Below are positions 1 to 10,468 of a stretch of 64,000 bases of DNA, one piece after another (position 1 is the stretch's first letter; every line of letters starts with the position of its first letter). This DNA is from Vanessa cardui (lineage: Eukaryota > Arthropoda > Insecta > Lepidoptera > Nymphalidae). A program made the position numbers and the translations under genes. A model generated the notes under the pieces. It worked only from the letters and a program-made list of their open reading frames with translations. It had not been told where the DNA came from and did not search any database. Where the stretch lies: positions 13,420,001 through 13,484,000 of the forward strand of contig NC_061137.1 in assembly GCF_905220365.1 (NCBI RefSeq), written 5' to 3'.

Positions 1-387
1 GGTACTTCTTAAAGGTAAAGGTATTCCTTACTCTGACTGTACAATTTGCTAAGAACGTCTTAGTAAGCACTTATTCTTTACATCATATGTCCTGATACTT
101 TAAAAAGCATATAAAAATCAGGAAGTACGAAAAAAATCGCGGGACACAGCTAGTTAAACAAGCGATATAAAACTATACGTTACAGCATTTATTTATTTCG
201 AAACTACACGCTATCTTAACATTGAAGCTATCGCGCTAATTGGATCAATAAATTTTACGTGGATGTAACAGAAATTATGTGCAAACAATCAAATCTGACA
301 TATAAATCAGCTTCATTTTTAAGGCTCTAACTTTCAATGTCTTGATTTCTAGATCCGATGGGCTACAAATATTGGAATTTCTGTTAC
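1..387. other. Non-coding, nothing recognised
   Basis: AT-rich sequence without a recognisable repeat or coding frame. Confidence 0.5.
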
Positions 388-397
388 AAAGTTCTAA

Positions 398-705
398 TTA
401 AAAAAAAGTAAAGTAAAGTAACAGACTGTACAGTTCCCACTGCTGAGATAAGGCCTCCTCTTCCATTACGGAGAGGATTTTGGAACATATTCCATCACGC
501 TGTTCCAATGTTGGTTGGTGGGATGCATATGTGGCAGAATTTAAAAATCAGGCACAAGTAGGTTTCCTCACGATTTTTTCCTTCAACGCCGATCACGAAA
601 TGAATTATATAGTTCACGCATGTATATAGTGGTGCTTGCCTGGGTTTGAACCCGTGATCATCGGTTAAGATGCACGCGTTCTAACCACTGGGCCATCTCA
701 GCTCT
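398..705 (-). mobile_element. SINE-A copy with target-site duplication
   Basis: tRNA-derived SINE on the minus strand. Read on that strand it has an A-box-like GATGGCCCAGTGGTTAGAA, a B box GGTTCAAACCC, a body with CTGCCACATATGCAT and GGAACAGCGTGATGG, and a TACTT-repeat tail (seen here as aagtaaagtaaag). The 10-bp direct repeat aaagttctaa at 388-397 and 706-715 is the target-site duplication. This resembles the tRNA-headed SINE group described from nymphalid butterflies as Metulj; that name is from memory and was not checked. Confidence 0.85.
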
Positions 706-715
706 AAAGTTCTAA

Positions 716-1410
716 GTTGATTTCCGAAATTAAGAGTGAGAATGCATAATGCATGCCTTATGTCATAAAGTAAGGTCACACACATAAAACTAAGTTTATT
801 TTCTTTTTATTTCTTTTTCTCCAGGCGTTGTATTAGAGTATATACCGCAATGCTGCTCTAATACGAGTTGAAAAAAGTTACGTGGTAGAATTTCTTAAAA
901 AAAGAATCGTATAGATTTCCTCACGATATACTTGTCTATCATCGTAGATAAGATGAGTTATAAGTGCTATCAATAGGTATGAATTTTTAATGCAAATTGT
1001 ACTACTCAAATTATTTTGTCATCTTTGACCTTGGATAATATTAATTCTTACCGCCAGCACGATAAATAAATTTCAAAAACCACAAAATACTAATTAGATT
1101 GACGAATCTGACTGGAAGATTGCACGAGTGCATTTTATTTAAACATTTTGATTTATACGACACATTAATTTTCCATTTACATAAAAATATAAAGGAATAT
1201 TTTGTAAATCAAACACAACATTAATTATAAATCCATTAAGAAATATTTATGATAATTAATATATTTATTCATTGATTTACGCATTAATGTTTTTGACGAT
1301 TTCGTATGATAGAATAAGCTAAGAACGAGGTTTTAAACATAATAATCTTTTTTGACGTCGTAAAAAATAAAAAAATGCAATAATAACAACTTAGGCAAGT
1401 TTGTCCAAGA
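716..1410. other. AT-rich spacer with a decayed SINE-A piece
   Basis: Positions about 850-960 keep minus-strand SINE-A words (gctgctctaatacgagttg, gtggtagaatttctt, gatttcctcacgat) with many changes. The rest is AT-rich with nothing recognised. Confidence 0.45.
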
Positions 1411-1710
1411 AATACTACTTGGTGGTATAGCTTTGTGCAAGCCAGCCTGGGTAGGTACCACCCACTCATCAGATATTCTACCGGTAAACAACAATACGTA
1501 CGTATTTTTGTGTTCTGGTTTGACGGGGGAGTGAGCTAGTGTAACTGCAGGCACAAGGGACATATGTAGTATCTTAGTTCCCAAGATTGGTGGCGCATTG
1601 ACGATGTAAGGAATAGTTAATATTTCTTACAGCGTCATTGTCTATGGGTGATGGTGACCACTTACCGTCAGGTGGCCTATATGCACGTCCGCCAATCTAA
1701 TCCATAAAAA
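1411..1710 (+). repeat. rep-C, near full length
   Basis: Dispersed 280-300 bp repeat that starts near CTTGGTGGTA(G)GGCTTTGTG, passes through GGTAGGTACCACCCACTCAT and ATCTTAGTTCCCAAG, and ends at CGTCCGCCAATCTA followed by an A run. Every forward copy in the window ends in the same A-rich tail, so I read this as a retroposed element with its 3' end at the A run. No tRNA-like promoter boxes are evident. I know the sequence from many lepidopteran loci but do not assign a class. Confidence 0.75.
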
Positions 1711-2017
1711 AAATATCATCTCTCTATTCACATAATCTCTCTAACTCATTGAGTGTATCCCGATATATTTAAATGAAACCGTCGCTTATATTTAATGCCT
1801 ACCTCAATTTAATAATGAGCTATGAGCAAAGAATGAGATAAAAACGTAAATCTATGTAACTAGTCATCAAAATAGAAAATCGATTAGATGTTAACGGAGC
1901 TATAAATATACCACGGCACAAAAAAACTGCTTTGTTGAAGTTTGGTAATTTATATTTGTCCAGCGGCACTGGTAAAGAAAATGTGTGTGTGACCTACAAA
2001 AGAACAACAACAAAGAA
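1711..2017. other. Non-coding, nothing recognised
   Basis: AT-rich; no feature seen. Confidence 0.5.
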
Positions 2018-2319
2018 GAACTAAGATGACTCAATGGTAAGGATGCGTGCATCTTACCGATATTTGCGGGTTCAAATCCAGGCAGGCACCACTAAATGTT
2101 GATTTGCTTAATTTGTGTTTATAATTCATCTCGTGCTCGACGGTGAAGGATAACACCGTGAGGAAATCTGCATGTATCTAATTTCATAAAAATTCTGCCA
2201 CATGTGCTTTCCACCAACCCGTATTGGAACATTGTGTTAAAATATGTTCTAAATCTTCTCCTCAAAGGGAGAGGAGGCCTTAGCCCCGCTGTGGGAAATT
2301 TACAGGCCTGTCGTTGTTG
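2018..2319 (+). mobile_element. SINE-A copy, diverged
   Basis: A complete SINE-A from head (ctaagatgactcaatggtaa) through the B box (gggttcaaatcc) to the CAGGCCTGTCGTTGTTG tail. The A box is degraded and no clear target-site duplication is visible. Confidence 0.75.
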
Positions 2320-2956
2320 AACTACAGATTGGTACTATATTCTTAATTATCTTCGTCCGGATGACACATTTAAAGAATGTTATCAACGGACCTCAAAAAA
2401 TGAAATACATTCTTAATTTAATTGTATTTATTTATCTATCTATTGCATTTGGTCTCAATTAATTTTAAAGAAGAAATATCACCCCTGAGGGCGGATAAAT
2501 ACGGGATGAAATTGCATGAAAGTACTATCCGAAGTCGGATTATTTTTGTTAACATTTATTTTACGTTAATGATATTTAAGCCCATGACAAAGGAGACCAC
2601 GATTAAATGTTACTGAGGAAATATGTCACAAGTATTAATGAGTTCGCTTATTAACTTTTTTTTTCTGTAGTATTAAATAAAACTATTATTTTTAATACAG
2701 AAATGTAAATAAACTTACAAGAAGTAGGAAAATAAACTTTTTTTTTACGTAAAAGATCGCATAAGAGCAGGGTTGCTGGTCTATAAAAACGTAACATAAA
2801 GAAAATGCATGTTTATTATTATCTTAGCTTTTGTTACGTTTTAAGGGAGAAAGTAATTAAAAATATTTTTTATTTAACTTGGAAGTAAAACTCCTTGAAA
2901 TATTAATGTATATAAGTAATATTTCTATACTATTGTTATTTGATAAATCTTCTTTG
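2320..2956. other. Non-coding, nothing recognised
   Basis: AT-rich with several T and A runs; no repeat family recognised. Confidence 0.5.
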
Positions 2957-3182
2957 ACGACCGCCGTGGTCGAGCAGCTTGTACACCAGTTTTGATGGTT
3001 ACGCCACTCCGAGGTCCCGGGTTAGATTCCCGGCCGAGTCAATGTAGATTATCATTAGTTTTCTCTGTTGCCTTGGTTCTCGGTGTTTGTGCTACCGTCG
3101 TTTCTTCTGATTTTCCATAACGAAAGTGCTTTAGCTACTTACATTGGGATCAGAGTAATGTATGTGATGTTGTACATATTTA
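2957..3182 (+). mobile_element. SINE-B copy
   Basis: Second tRNA-headed SINE family. Its head is gacgaccgccgtggtcgagc (A-box-like), its B box lies at gggttagattcccgg, and its body has gttttctctgttg, ttctgattttccataac and ttacattgggatcagagtaa before a TATGTGATGTTGT tail. It carries no anticodon-loop structure that would make it a working tRNA gene. Confidence 0.8.
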
Positions 3183-3249
3183 TACACGTGTCAGTGCTTA
3201 AACCTTAGATTATCGAATAAACAGATGTAAAACACCACCTCTTATCGCA

Positions 3250-3501
3250 TCATTACATAGTATAAACCAAAGTAGCTTACCGCCATCTGTCCGTATGTAT
3301 GTTTAGATCTTTAAAATACCGCAATTGATTTTGATACGGTTTTTTTAATAGATAGATTGGTTTGAGAGAAAGGTTTAAATGTATAATACTTGCACAACAT
3401 AAATAGTAGAAAGTGACTGAATAACTGTGAACTCTGTAAGACATTTTGCAGTTTATTTAGCATTAGAATTGCAACCGTGCGATGCCGGGGCGGGTTGCTA
3501 G
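3250..3501 (+). mobile_element. Hel-F, non-autonomous Helitron-like element, complete
   Basis: A 252-bp element that begins with TC after a host A and ends in CTAG before a host T, the terminal pattern of Helitrons. A short CCCG...CGGG-type hairpin lies just inside the 3' end (gatgccggggcgggttgctag). The body has the words catagtataaa, ttgattttgatacggttttt and tagatagattg, shared by the copies at 12724, 16600, 40661, 43254 and 48008. It has no coding capacity. Confidence 0.75.
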
Positions 3502-3949
3502 TTAAGCATAAAAATGTGTACACTTAAGTTATATAGATTTGAAAGAAATAATATTATTTGTTAACTGAAGTATGTAACAAAAGCACAGACACAAAAAGAC
3601 TTAAGCGACCAAAATAATTTGATTTTCTAATTTATCTGTATCAATATTTCTTCTTTCCAATGTAATTATAGCGAATAAAATACCAATAGTAAATCGGTAT
3701 TTTATTTACTCCAATTCAGCTCAGACAAGGTAATACATAGTACGAACGATTTTAATATGACCTTCATAGTAATAAAAATAAAACTCAATTATAATAATTT
3801 AGTTGTTCTGGCTTAGACGTTAAAATCTGATAACTTATTATTTTAACGTTCTATGTACGAAAGGCAAATATACCACGTGTTGGTAAATGGTACCATTTGG
3901 CTAAAAAACTCTTGTAAGATATATTAACCATGAATTTATCATGATTGCG
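3502..3949. other. Non-coding, nothing recognised
   Basis: AT-rich; no feature seen. Confidence 0.5.
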
Positions 3950-4085
3950 CCACCTTGGGAATTAAGATGTTATGTTCCTAGAGCCTTTCGTTACACTGGC
4001 TCACTCATCCTACAATAGTTAGTATAGCTTTATTGGTGGTATATTAGCTAATGAGTGGTTTGTACCCACCCACATAACCTACCCC
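3950..4085 (-). repeat. rep-C fragment, diverged
   Basis: Keeps cgccaccttgggaattaagatgt in part, ttacactggctcactcatcc and taatgagtggtttgtaccc; the 3' A-tailed part is missing. Confidence 0.65.
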
Positions 4086-4380
4086 AAGTATTTTTAGTTA
4101 AATTGTAGTTTTATCAAAAAAGAAACAGCACAAAACTCAGTTATGGCTCTATCTAGTTTTGACACAAATGAAAAGTCAGCGATGGTGTTTTTGCGCTGCT
4201 GTTTTTTCTTGTTACGAGAAAAAAAAAACTTTAAAAAAATTATAACCAAGATATTCATAGTTTTATAATTTTATTACAATTTTTGAAATAAAAAGTTTTG
4301 AAGGTCGAACAATTACCTGTATAATAATAAATAAATAACATCAATGAAGTAAGGAGATTATTGTTATCTCATACAGCAAA
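4086..4380. other. Non-coding, nothing recognised
   Basis: AT-rich spacer; nothing recognised. Confidence 0.5.
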
Positions 4381-4610
4381 ATCAAATATCAAAATATACT
4401 TTATTCAAGTAGTCTTTTACGAGCACTTTTGAATAGTCATTTAACAACTATTTTAAGTGAAGCTACCACCGGTTAGAAAAGTAAGTTTTACCGAGAAGAA
4501 CCGACAAGAAACTCAGTAGTTACTCTTTTTCACCATTCAAACAGTCATGTTACTTAATTGCAATTATATATGTATGTAATTTATCCTGACTGGAAGTCAA
4601 CAAGTATTAT
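4381..4610 (-). mobile_element. LINE-D 3' end, 5'-truncated
   Basis: Minus-strand copy of the LINE-D 3' untranslated tail: gttgacttccagtcagg, then gagtttcttgtcggttcttc, then cctacttgaataaagtatat, ending in a TTTTGATATTTGAT-like tail. The identity of the family comes from the copy at 39601-40078, where the same tail follows a LINE C-terminal reading frame. Confidence 0.8.
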
Positions 4611-4649
4611 ATGACGTACCAATATCATCCTCCTGCTCTTATCCCAATA

Positions 4650-4812
4650 TTATTTGGGGTCGGCGCAGCATGTCTTCTCCTTCCATACTTCTCTGTCAGA
4701 CGTCATCTCACATGTAACATTCTTTCTAACCATATCGTCTTTCACACAATCCATCCATCGGTTCCTTGGTCGTCCTCTACCTCTATATCTGTCCACATCC
4801 ATGCTCAAGGCG
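4650..4812 (-). pseudogene. RTE-type LINE ORF, C-terminal remnant
   Basis: On the minus strand an open frame ends at TAA 4650-4652 and translates with the features of the C-terminus of lepidopteran RTE-type endonuclease/reverse-transcriptase ORFs: a YRGRGRPRNRWMDCVKDDM segment, then VTCEMTSDREVWKEK, then a terminal CCADPK. Nothing of the reverse-transcriptase core is present, so this is a 5'-truncated, dead copy lying directly beside a LINE-D tail. The family call rests on remembered protein motifs. Confidence 0.75.
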
Positions 4813-5063
4813 TACCAAATTTAAATGGTTCAAAGCATTTTATATAGTGATCAAACTGAGCCCTAATTAGCAGAACCGTTATTAATTACCAAAACAATTC
4901 GATTTAAACATCTCATTTCAACACGACCGGACAAAAAGCAATATTACATTCATAAAAATATATAAACCGACAAATTTGTAATTCATATCTGCGAATAATA
5001 TATCCAATATTCATAATCCAACGGTGCGTGACTTTTAATTAGTGTTAACTCAAGCGTGTGCGT

Positions 5064-5064
<1 letters not shown>

Positions 5065-5116
<52 letters not shown>
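5065..5116. repeat. (AC)n microsatellite
   Basis: About 26 uninterrupted AC dinucleotides, preceded by gcgtgtgcgtaa. Likely length-polymorphic. Confidence 0.95.
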
Positions 5117-5118
<2 letters not shown>

Positions 5119-5227
5119 AGTAGCGTCACTGTACAAAATATATCCCTGATTTTCTTCCCAACAATCTCGATAAAAAAAAAATTGTAACTAAATTTCTTTT
5201 ACCTCTGTATAACGGACAAATCATTCA

Positions 5228-5390
5228 AAATAATCAAATTTTAAATAAACTTAATTCAAGTAGGCTTTTACAAGCACTTTTGAATCGTCATTTTACAATT
5301 AAGTAAAGCTACCGAAAGTAGATTCTACCGAGAAGAACCGGCAAGAAACTCAATCATTTTTATAGCCATTTGTCATGTAAAGTTTAAGGG
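5228..5390 (-). mobile_element. LINE-D 3' end fragment
   Basis: Keeps ttcaagtaggcttttacaag, ttttgaatcgtcattttac and ctaccgagaagaaccggc. The ggttcgg block present in other copies is deleted. Confidence 0.8.
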
Positions 5391-5851
5391 TGATTCTACA
5401 GACTAGTTATTCGTCCCGACTTCGTACGGGTTTAAAAAAAAATAGCTATGATTGTAGTATTTTCATGTTCATTTTTGAATGTCTATAATGACTGCATTAA
5501 AAAGGCATATGATTATATATAATCTATGACTTCAACTCCTGTTTAACATAATCTGCGATATATTGGAACTTTAATTTATTCATACCTATGTTACCAGTTC
5601 ATTAAATATGTTTATAAAACATCATTTATAACAAGCTTTGTTTAATGAACCGGTTTGTATTGACAGTACAAAATTCATACAAAATTTCAACATGATTGGT
5701 TAGTTTGAATGTGCAGTGATGATTGATTGAATATACTGAATATTAACACATAAATAATGACATTTAAAATATGACAATTTTACAATCTAAATTATTCTTA
5801 ATGCGATGTCTATTTACAAATTAAACGTAATGACTCGAAATTGACAGTGTA
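5391..5851. other. Non-coding, nothing recognised
   Basis: AT-rich; nothing recognised. Confidence 0.5.
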
Positions 5852-6318
5852 TATAGTACGATATAACTTAGATGTAGCATCGGCAAAATTCGTAAAACCG
5901 ATCACATTCGAATTAAATACGCTATCCCAAATTATCAATATTTATTTCTTATGACCTTTACACAAACAGTAAAGTAAAAAGTAAAGTAAAGTAACAGCCT
6001 GTAAATTTCCCACTGCTGAGATAAGGCCTCCTCTTAAATTAAAGAGAAGGGGTTGGAACATATTCCACCACGCTGTTCCAATGCGAGTTGGTGGACACAA
6101 ACGTAATAACTTGTAATATCATATGACCAAATATATTCGTCAATTTGACACGTCTATTTACATGCACTTACTTTCTCGGGTTGAAAAGACGCGAGAATAT
6201 ATAGCGACGAATAGCGTCTAATGGCGCGATAGGTAGCTATTTCTATTGGTTGTATAAATGGACTGTAATCGGTTTTATTGAATTTGCCGATGCTAAATCT
6301 AAGTTGTGTCGTACTATA
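5852..6318. mobile_element. Inverted-repeat element (E arms) with a SINE inside
   Basis: Two 49-bp arms, 5852-5900 and 6270-6318, are inverted copies of each other. The left arm runs tatagtacgatataactta ... aaaaccg and the right arm is its near reverse complement. About 370 bp separates them, including a minus-strand SINE-A fragment. The layout is that of a foldback or MITE-like element. A single arm recurs at 50888-50938. No transposase is encoded. Confidence 0.55.
5969..6095 (-). mobile_element. SINE-A 3' fragment
   Basis: Tail (aagtaaagtaaagtaacag), then cctgtaaatttcccactgct and cacgctgttccaatgcgagt on the minus strand. It stops abruptly at ggtggacac, so the tRNA head is missing. Confidence 0.8.
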
Positions 6319-6586
6319 CCTTTGTTGTAATTTAGAATTGGAATAAGAAAATATTTTACAGGAAATTGCTTAATAAAACGCTGTATATTTAAAGAGTCAT
6401 TATTTTTTAAATTACTTCGAGAAAGGACAGCAATCGTTTGTTAATGGAACCCTTTTGTTTGTGTATGGATTATAATGGTTCTTTTTGAATGAGGCTCAGT
6501 AAAGCTTCAAGGCGATACCATTTCAATTTCACTCAGACAAATCTTTCAAGTCGGTTTTAATTTTCGTATCCTTAAAATATTTCTAA
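6319..6586 (-). repeat. Element E body, first copy
   Basis: This segment is repeated in opposite orientation at about 51910-52189. Shared words include gttccatta, ataatggttctttttgaatg, aggctcagtaaagcttcaag and ccatttcaatttcact. It is AT-rich with no coding frame. Its left edge continues into the right arm of the inverted-repeat element. Confidence 0.65.
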
Positions 6587-6782
6587 CTAGTAGTCGCCCG
6601 CGGCTTTGCTCGCGTTTTAGGGTGTTGCTTGTCATGTGTCAGACAAAAAAGTAGCCTATGTCCTTTCTGACAGTTGAACTTTGCTTGATACCAAATTTCG
6701 TCAAATTCGTTTCAACGGTTTGGTCGTAAAAGAGCAACACACAGACAGACAGAGTTAGTTTCACATTTATAATATTCATATA
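6587..6782 (-). mobile_element. Hel-G, Helitron-like element
   Basis: Starts at CTAG (6587-6590) and reads tagtcgcccgcggctttgct, aaaaaagtagcctatgtcc, ataccaaatttcgtcaaatt and acagacagacagag to an attataaa-type end. On the minus strand this gives an attataaa 5' region and a ...CGACTACTAG 3' end, as in the copy at 51826-52301. Non-coding. Confidence 0.65.
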
Positions 6783-6794
6783 AATTAAACATGA

Positions 6795-7099
6795 GGAGCT
6801 GAGATGGCCCAGTGGTTAGAACGCGTGCATCTTAATCGATGATTACGAGTTCAAACCCAGGCAAGCACCACTATATATTTGTGCTTAATTTCTGTTCATA
6901 ATTCATCTCGTGATCGGCGGTCAAGGAAAACATCGTGAGGAAACCTGCATGTGTCTAATTTCATCGAAATTCTGCCACATTTGCATTCCACCAACCCGCA
7001 TTGGAACAGCTTGGTGGAATATGTTCCAAAACCTCTCCTTAATGGAAGAGGACGCCTTATCTCAGCAGTGGGAAATGTACATGCTGTTACTTTACTTAG
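6795..7099 (+). mobile_element. SINE-A copy with target-site duplication
   Basis: Full SINE-A from gagctgagatggcccagtgg to the ctgttactttactta tail, flanked by the 11-bp direct repeat attaaacatga at 6784-6794 and 7100-7110. It carries only a short tatata run at the site where the copy at 22472 has a long TA array. Confidence 0.9.
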
Positions 7100-7194
7100 A
7101 TTAAACATGATCGTATACGTTTATAAAATTAGACAAATTGTCTGAAAAACTAGTATGATCTTATTTTAAATTATCAAAATGAAGTGACGGGAGG

Positions 7195-7440
7195 TTCTAG
7201 TCAACATAAGGTCCATGTCAGCGCTAAGTCGCGCGCTGGCACCGAGCCATGAAAATAAACACAGGCTCGCAGTGCTGTCTCCGTCTTGTTTAATCATTCT
7301 CTTAAATGATCACGTTGCAGGGCTCTCGCTGAGAGAGGGATGCCTAGACATTATTTTTAAGTTAACGCAGACATTTCAATGCATTTTAATTTGCATATTT
7401 ATAAACAAAGATTTACTCTCCTCACTTAAAACACATGTTT
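7195..7440. other. GC-richer island of unknown nature
   Basis: Noticeably richer in G+C than its surroundings (for example gtcagcgctaagtcgcgcgc). A 75-codon open frame (7215-7442, +) crosses it, but it has no recognisable domain and no clear splice site. It could be an exon remnant, a regulatory segment or an unrecognised repeat. Confidence 0.25.
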
Positions 7441-8159
7441 AAGAAGATCTAAGAACGAATGTTTTCAGGAGTAAATAAAAAAGTTTTCGTTTTTCGAAAT
7501 TAATTTATTGTTTGATGATCCCATTTGAGGGATATAACGTCATTTGTATACAGGGTTCGTATCCTGTTTCAGACGACTCTTAGGTGAACAGAAGTCGGGA
7601 TGATAATGATCATATGATATACAGATCCACCTAGCCACAAGCGGAGTATGCTCTACTTCCCATACGAGAGCAAATGTCTTGCAACGGTCACATTATGTCT
7701 TCAATTGGACAAAGAGTTGGATTCACTTACTACGTAAAAACCGTTACCGTTTGCCGGTAGTCTGTTCCACCCTTGATATTATTTTTTTTGCTGTCTCACC
7801 ACTTCTTATAAATTTCACTATCCTTTTCTCTTTCTATCATACCAAGTAACCAGTAAATTAAAGTTCGTTCTATAAACGAATAATTCACGTTTACAAACAA
7901 AGTGGGTGGATTGAGTTCTTGAACCGCACTGGTCGTTGCTAATCAATGATTTGAGATATTAAGGCATTGCTAATTACACTAACGCAAGTCAAGGAGCAAG
8001 AATGATATTCACGCATAATGCGTTGGCTGTAATGACCTAAGCATATGGCTTAAGCAATATGTGTAATTACTCCGGTCTAAATAACCAATTATATATATTG
8101 TAGGAGAACTAAATAGTACCTAAAACTGTTGTATGTGCAATATATAAATACAAATGTTG
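7441..8159. other. Non-coding, nothing recognised
   Basis: No repeat family or coding signal recognised. Confidence 0.45.
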
Positions 8160-8296
8160 AAGATTAACTGCTGAGTTTCTTGCCGGTTCTTCTCGGTAGA
8201 ATCTACTTTCCGAACTATGGCAGCTTCATATGGCATGAAAAATTTGTTAAATGACGAATCAAAAGTACTTGTAAAAGCCTACTTCAATAAAGTATG
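8160..8296 (+). mobile_element. LINE-D 3' end fragment
   Basis: Keeps ctgagtttcttgccggttct and tgtaaaagcctacttcaata; the ggtggtagc block is changed to atggcagc. Confidence 0.8.
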
Positions 8297-9245
8297 TCAC
8301 TGTCCTTCTTAATTTAAATAATTATTAATTGCCGAATACTATTACGACGAATATTTTGCATAATATACCAGGTTCAAGTATGTATATGGATGGATGTAAG
8401 AAATGATTGACAATTCTACAGGGCCAATGTATCTGGGTGGTGACGTGTAAGTATAAGTAGTATAGGTGGCCTATTGACTATTCACAAATGTATATCTTAT
8501 AAAATTTGTTTCAATTCATTATTGTCTTTGAATAGCATCGATTTTGATGAAGTATTTTTCATGACCAGACGCTTAATATGTTTTGCAAGGTACAAGCATA
8601 TTAACACTGCCAAAATCTAGACTCCGATACTGCTAAGGATGCTACTAAAAATTTCTCCACCGTAAAACAAAGTATTCCAGTGACCTGGGAGCCGAAGCAG
8701 AACATCTTACGCGAGCTCTTTGTCTTAAGACAGTCTACCGATCTATTGCTTAATGCAATCTAGACTCAACAAAAAGATAATTGTTTCAATGAATAATTCA
8801 GTTCTCACGTCTCGTTATTGAATACGCTCCATTGAATCTTGGAAATGAACACTTATTATCATTGACCTTCGCAGGCCGTTCGCAAATGTATGGCTATGTG
8901 ATGTTGTAAACGCTATGACTGTCCGTAGGACCTTAAATAATAATCGTTCTAGTACTAATTTAAGGTGAGATTTATTATTATGATTTGTTGTATATCAAAG
9001 AAATATTTATTTCTGTCTCTTTCGTTTTAGTAGTAATAGAACGAGATGAGATAATGACTAAATATTATAGAATAAAGTTATTTAGTTCGAAAGGATTAAG
9101 TTCAAAATTCTAAGTTTCACCCGCACCACCTTGATGTCCGAAGATACACAACAGCGCGATTTCTTAGACATTTTCTGCCACAACCACTTTGTGGAACCAG
9201 CTTTCGCCAGTTTTTCCAAGATACAGATTAGCAAATGGACCATGG
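8297..9245. other. Non-coding, nothing certain
   Basis: A weak rep-C-like word pair occurs near 8420-8480. Otherwise nothing recognised. Confidence 0.4.
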
Positions 9246-9405
9246 ACTGATGGTAAGTTATCATCACAACCAATACACATTGGTTTTTTAAGAAATATTA
9301 ACCATTCCTTATATTACCAATGCACCACCAGCTTTGGTGGCATTACTAGATACATGACGATTAGGTGGCACCCACTCAGATAGGCCTGCTTAAAGTCCTA
9401 CCATT
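9246..9405 (-). repeat. rep-C, decayed and internally deleted
   Basis: Retains aagaaatattaaccattcct, caatgcaccaccagctttgg and a changed terminal block cctgcttaaagtcctacca. Confidence 0.6.
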
Positions 9406-9835
9406 AGATTAGTGGATCTGTAATCTTAAATATCAATAGTTAAATCTTTATGTCATTAAAGAAAAAAATTATCATAATGAACTGAAATCTTTCATAAAAT
9501 TTCATTAGTAGAAATATATTTGTATCCTGTCACCGGTCACGTCAAGCTTCACAGTCAACTAATTTTATTCATGACTTTCTGATCAAACGCATTCGTTAAT
9601 ATTCAAATTAAATTAGCATATTTATATCGTTATAACGCTCGCTAAATATTCTAACGTAAAATAGGCAATCGAGTGTTGTCATGTTTCAGAGTGAGTGACT
9701 TCGTGTAATTAGTTTAGCCAAACGTGACAGATTTTAGGTCCTGAATTTGTCAATTAGTCGTGATTGGACCAGTGGTTGGTAAACCTATATCTTAAATGAG
9801 GATGTGGGATTTTAATCTGAATAAAAATACGTCTC
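9406..9835. other. Non-coding, nothing recognised
   Basis: AT-rich; nothing recognised. Confidence 0.45.
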
Positions 9836-9880
9836 ATTTTGAGATTACAATATATAATATTAAGCAAATGATATTATATA

Positions 9881-9967
9881 TTAAGATGTTCTAACCGCTG
9901 ACCCATCTCCGGTCACCACTGGACCATCTCCTTTATTAATTGTTAACATGTACCAAAATGTTAACAT
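9881..9967. repeat. Local direct duplication, copy 1
   Basis: About 87 bp resembling 10377-10468: SINE-A head words (ttctaaccgctgacccatct) followed by a flank (ctttattaattg ... caaaatgttaaca) that is not part of the SINE. A 15-bp direct repeat attttgagattacaa at 9836-9850 and 9966-9980 brackets this copy, which is compatible with a reinsertion. Confidence 0.65.
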
Positions 9968-10146
9968 TTTGAGATTACAATAATGCACATGCTACTTCAA
10001 ACATAGGTAGGTATAACATACAATGTCACTGTATATGTTCATGTAACTGCTTCTGATGGGATTCAAGTAAAAACTTTCTCCTGAAGACCATATAGAGGCG
10101 TTTGCCCGCAATTGGGAGATTGACTGTTAATAATAATAATAGCACC

Positions 10147-10416
10147 AGCCTGTAGATTTCCCATTGCTAAGGCCTCCTCTCCCTTTGGGGAAGTTAGTAG
10201 TGTTGCACCCAATGCGGGTTGGTGAAATCACATGTGGCAGAATGTCGTTTATATTAGACACATGCAGGTTTCCTCACGATATTTTCCTTCACCGCCGAGC
10301 TCGACATGAATTTAAAACATTAATTAAGCAAATAAAAAGTCAGTGCTCGCCTGGGTTTAAACCCGCATTCATCTGTTAAGATGTACGGGTTCTGACCGCT
10401 CACCCATCTCGGGTCT
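10147..10416 (-). mobile_element. SINE-A copy, diverged
   Basis: Minus-strand SINE-A: agcctgtagatttcccattg, then ccaatgcgggttggtgaaat, then a B box read as gggtttaaaccc, then the head. It has small deletions in the body. Confidence 0.8.
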
Positions 10417-10468
10417 CCACTGGACTATCTACTTTATTAATTGGTACCGTGTATCAAAATGTTAACAT
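10377..10468. repeat. Local direct duplication, copy 2
   Basis: Partner of 9881-9967; it covers the head of the SINE-A copy plus about 50 bp of flanking sequence. Confidence 0.65.

Noticed and set aside
2957..3060. tRNA gene suggested by A- and B-box motifs in SINE-B heads (also all SINE-A heads)
   Set aside because: Each head is followed by the same long non-tRNA body and occurs in many diverged copies; no cloverleaf with matching acceptor stem is visible.
4611..4847. 78-codon plus-strand frame rich in Ser/His/Pro
   Set aside because: It is the antisense of the RTE C-terminal remnant read at 4650-4812.
5065..5116. Functional Z-DNA or regulatory role for the AC array
   Set aside because: Only a microsatellite is shown by the sequence; no nearby gene or conserved context supports more.
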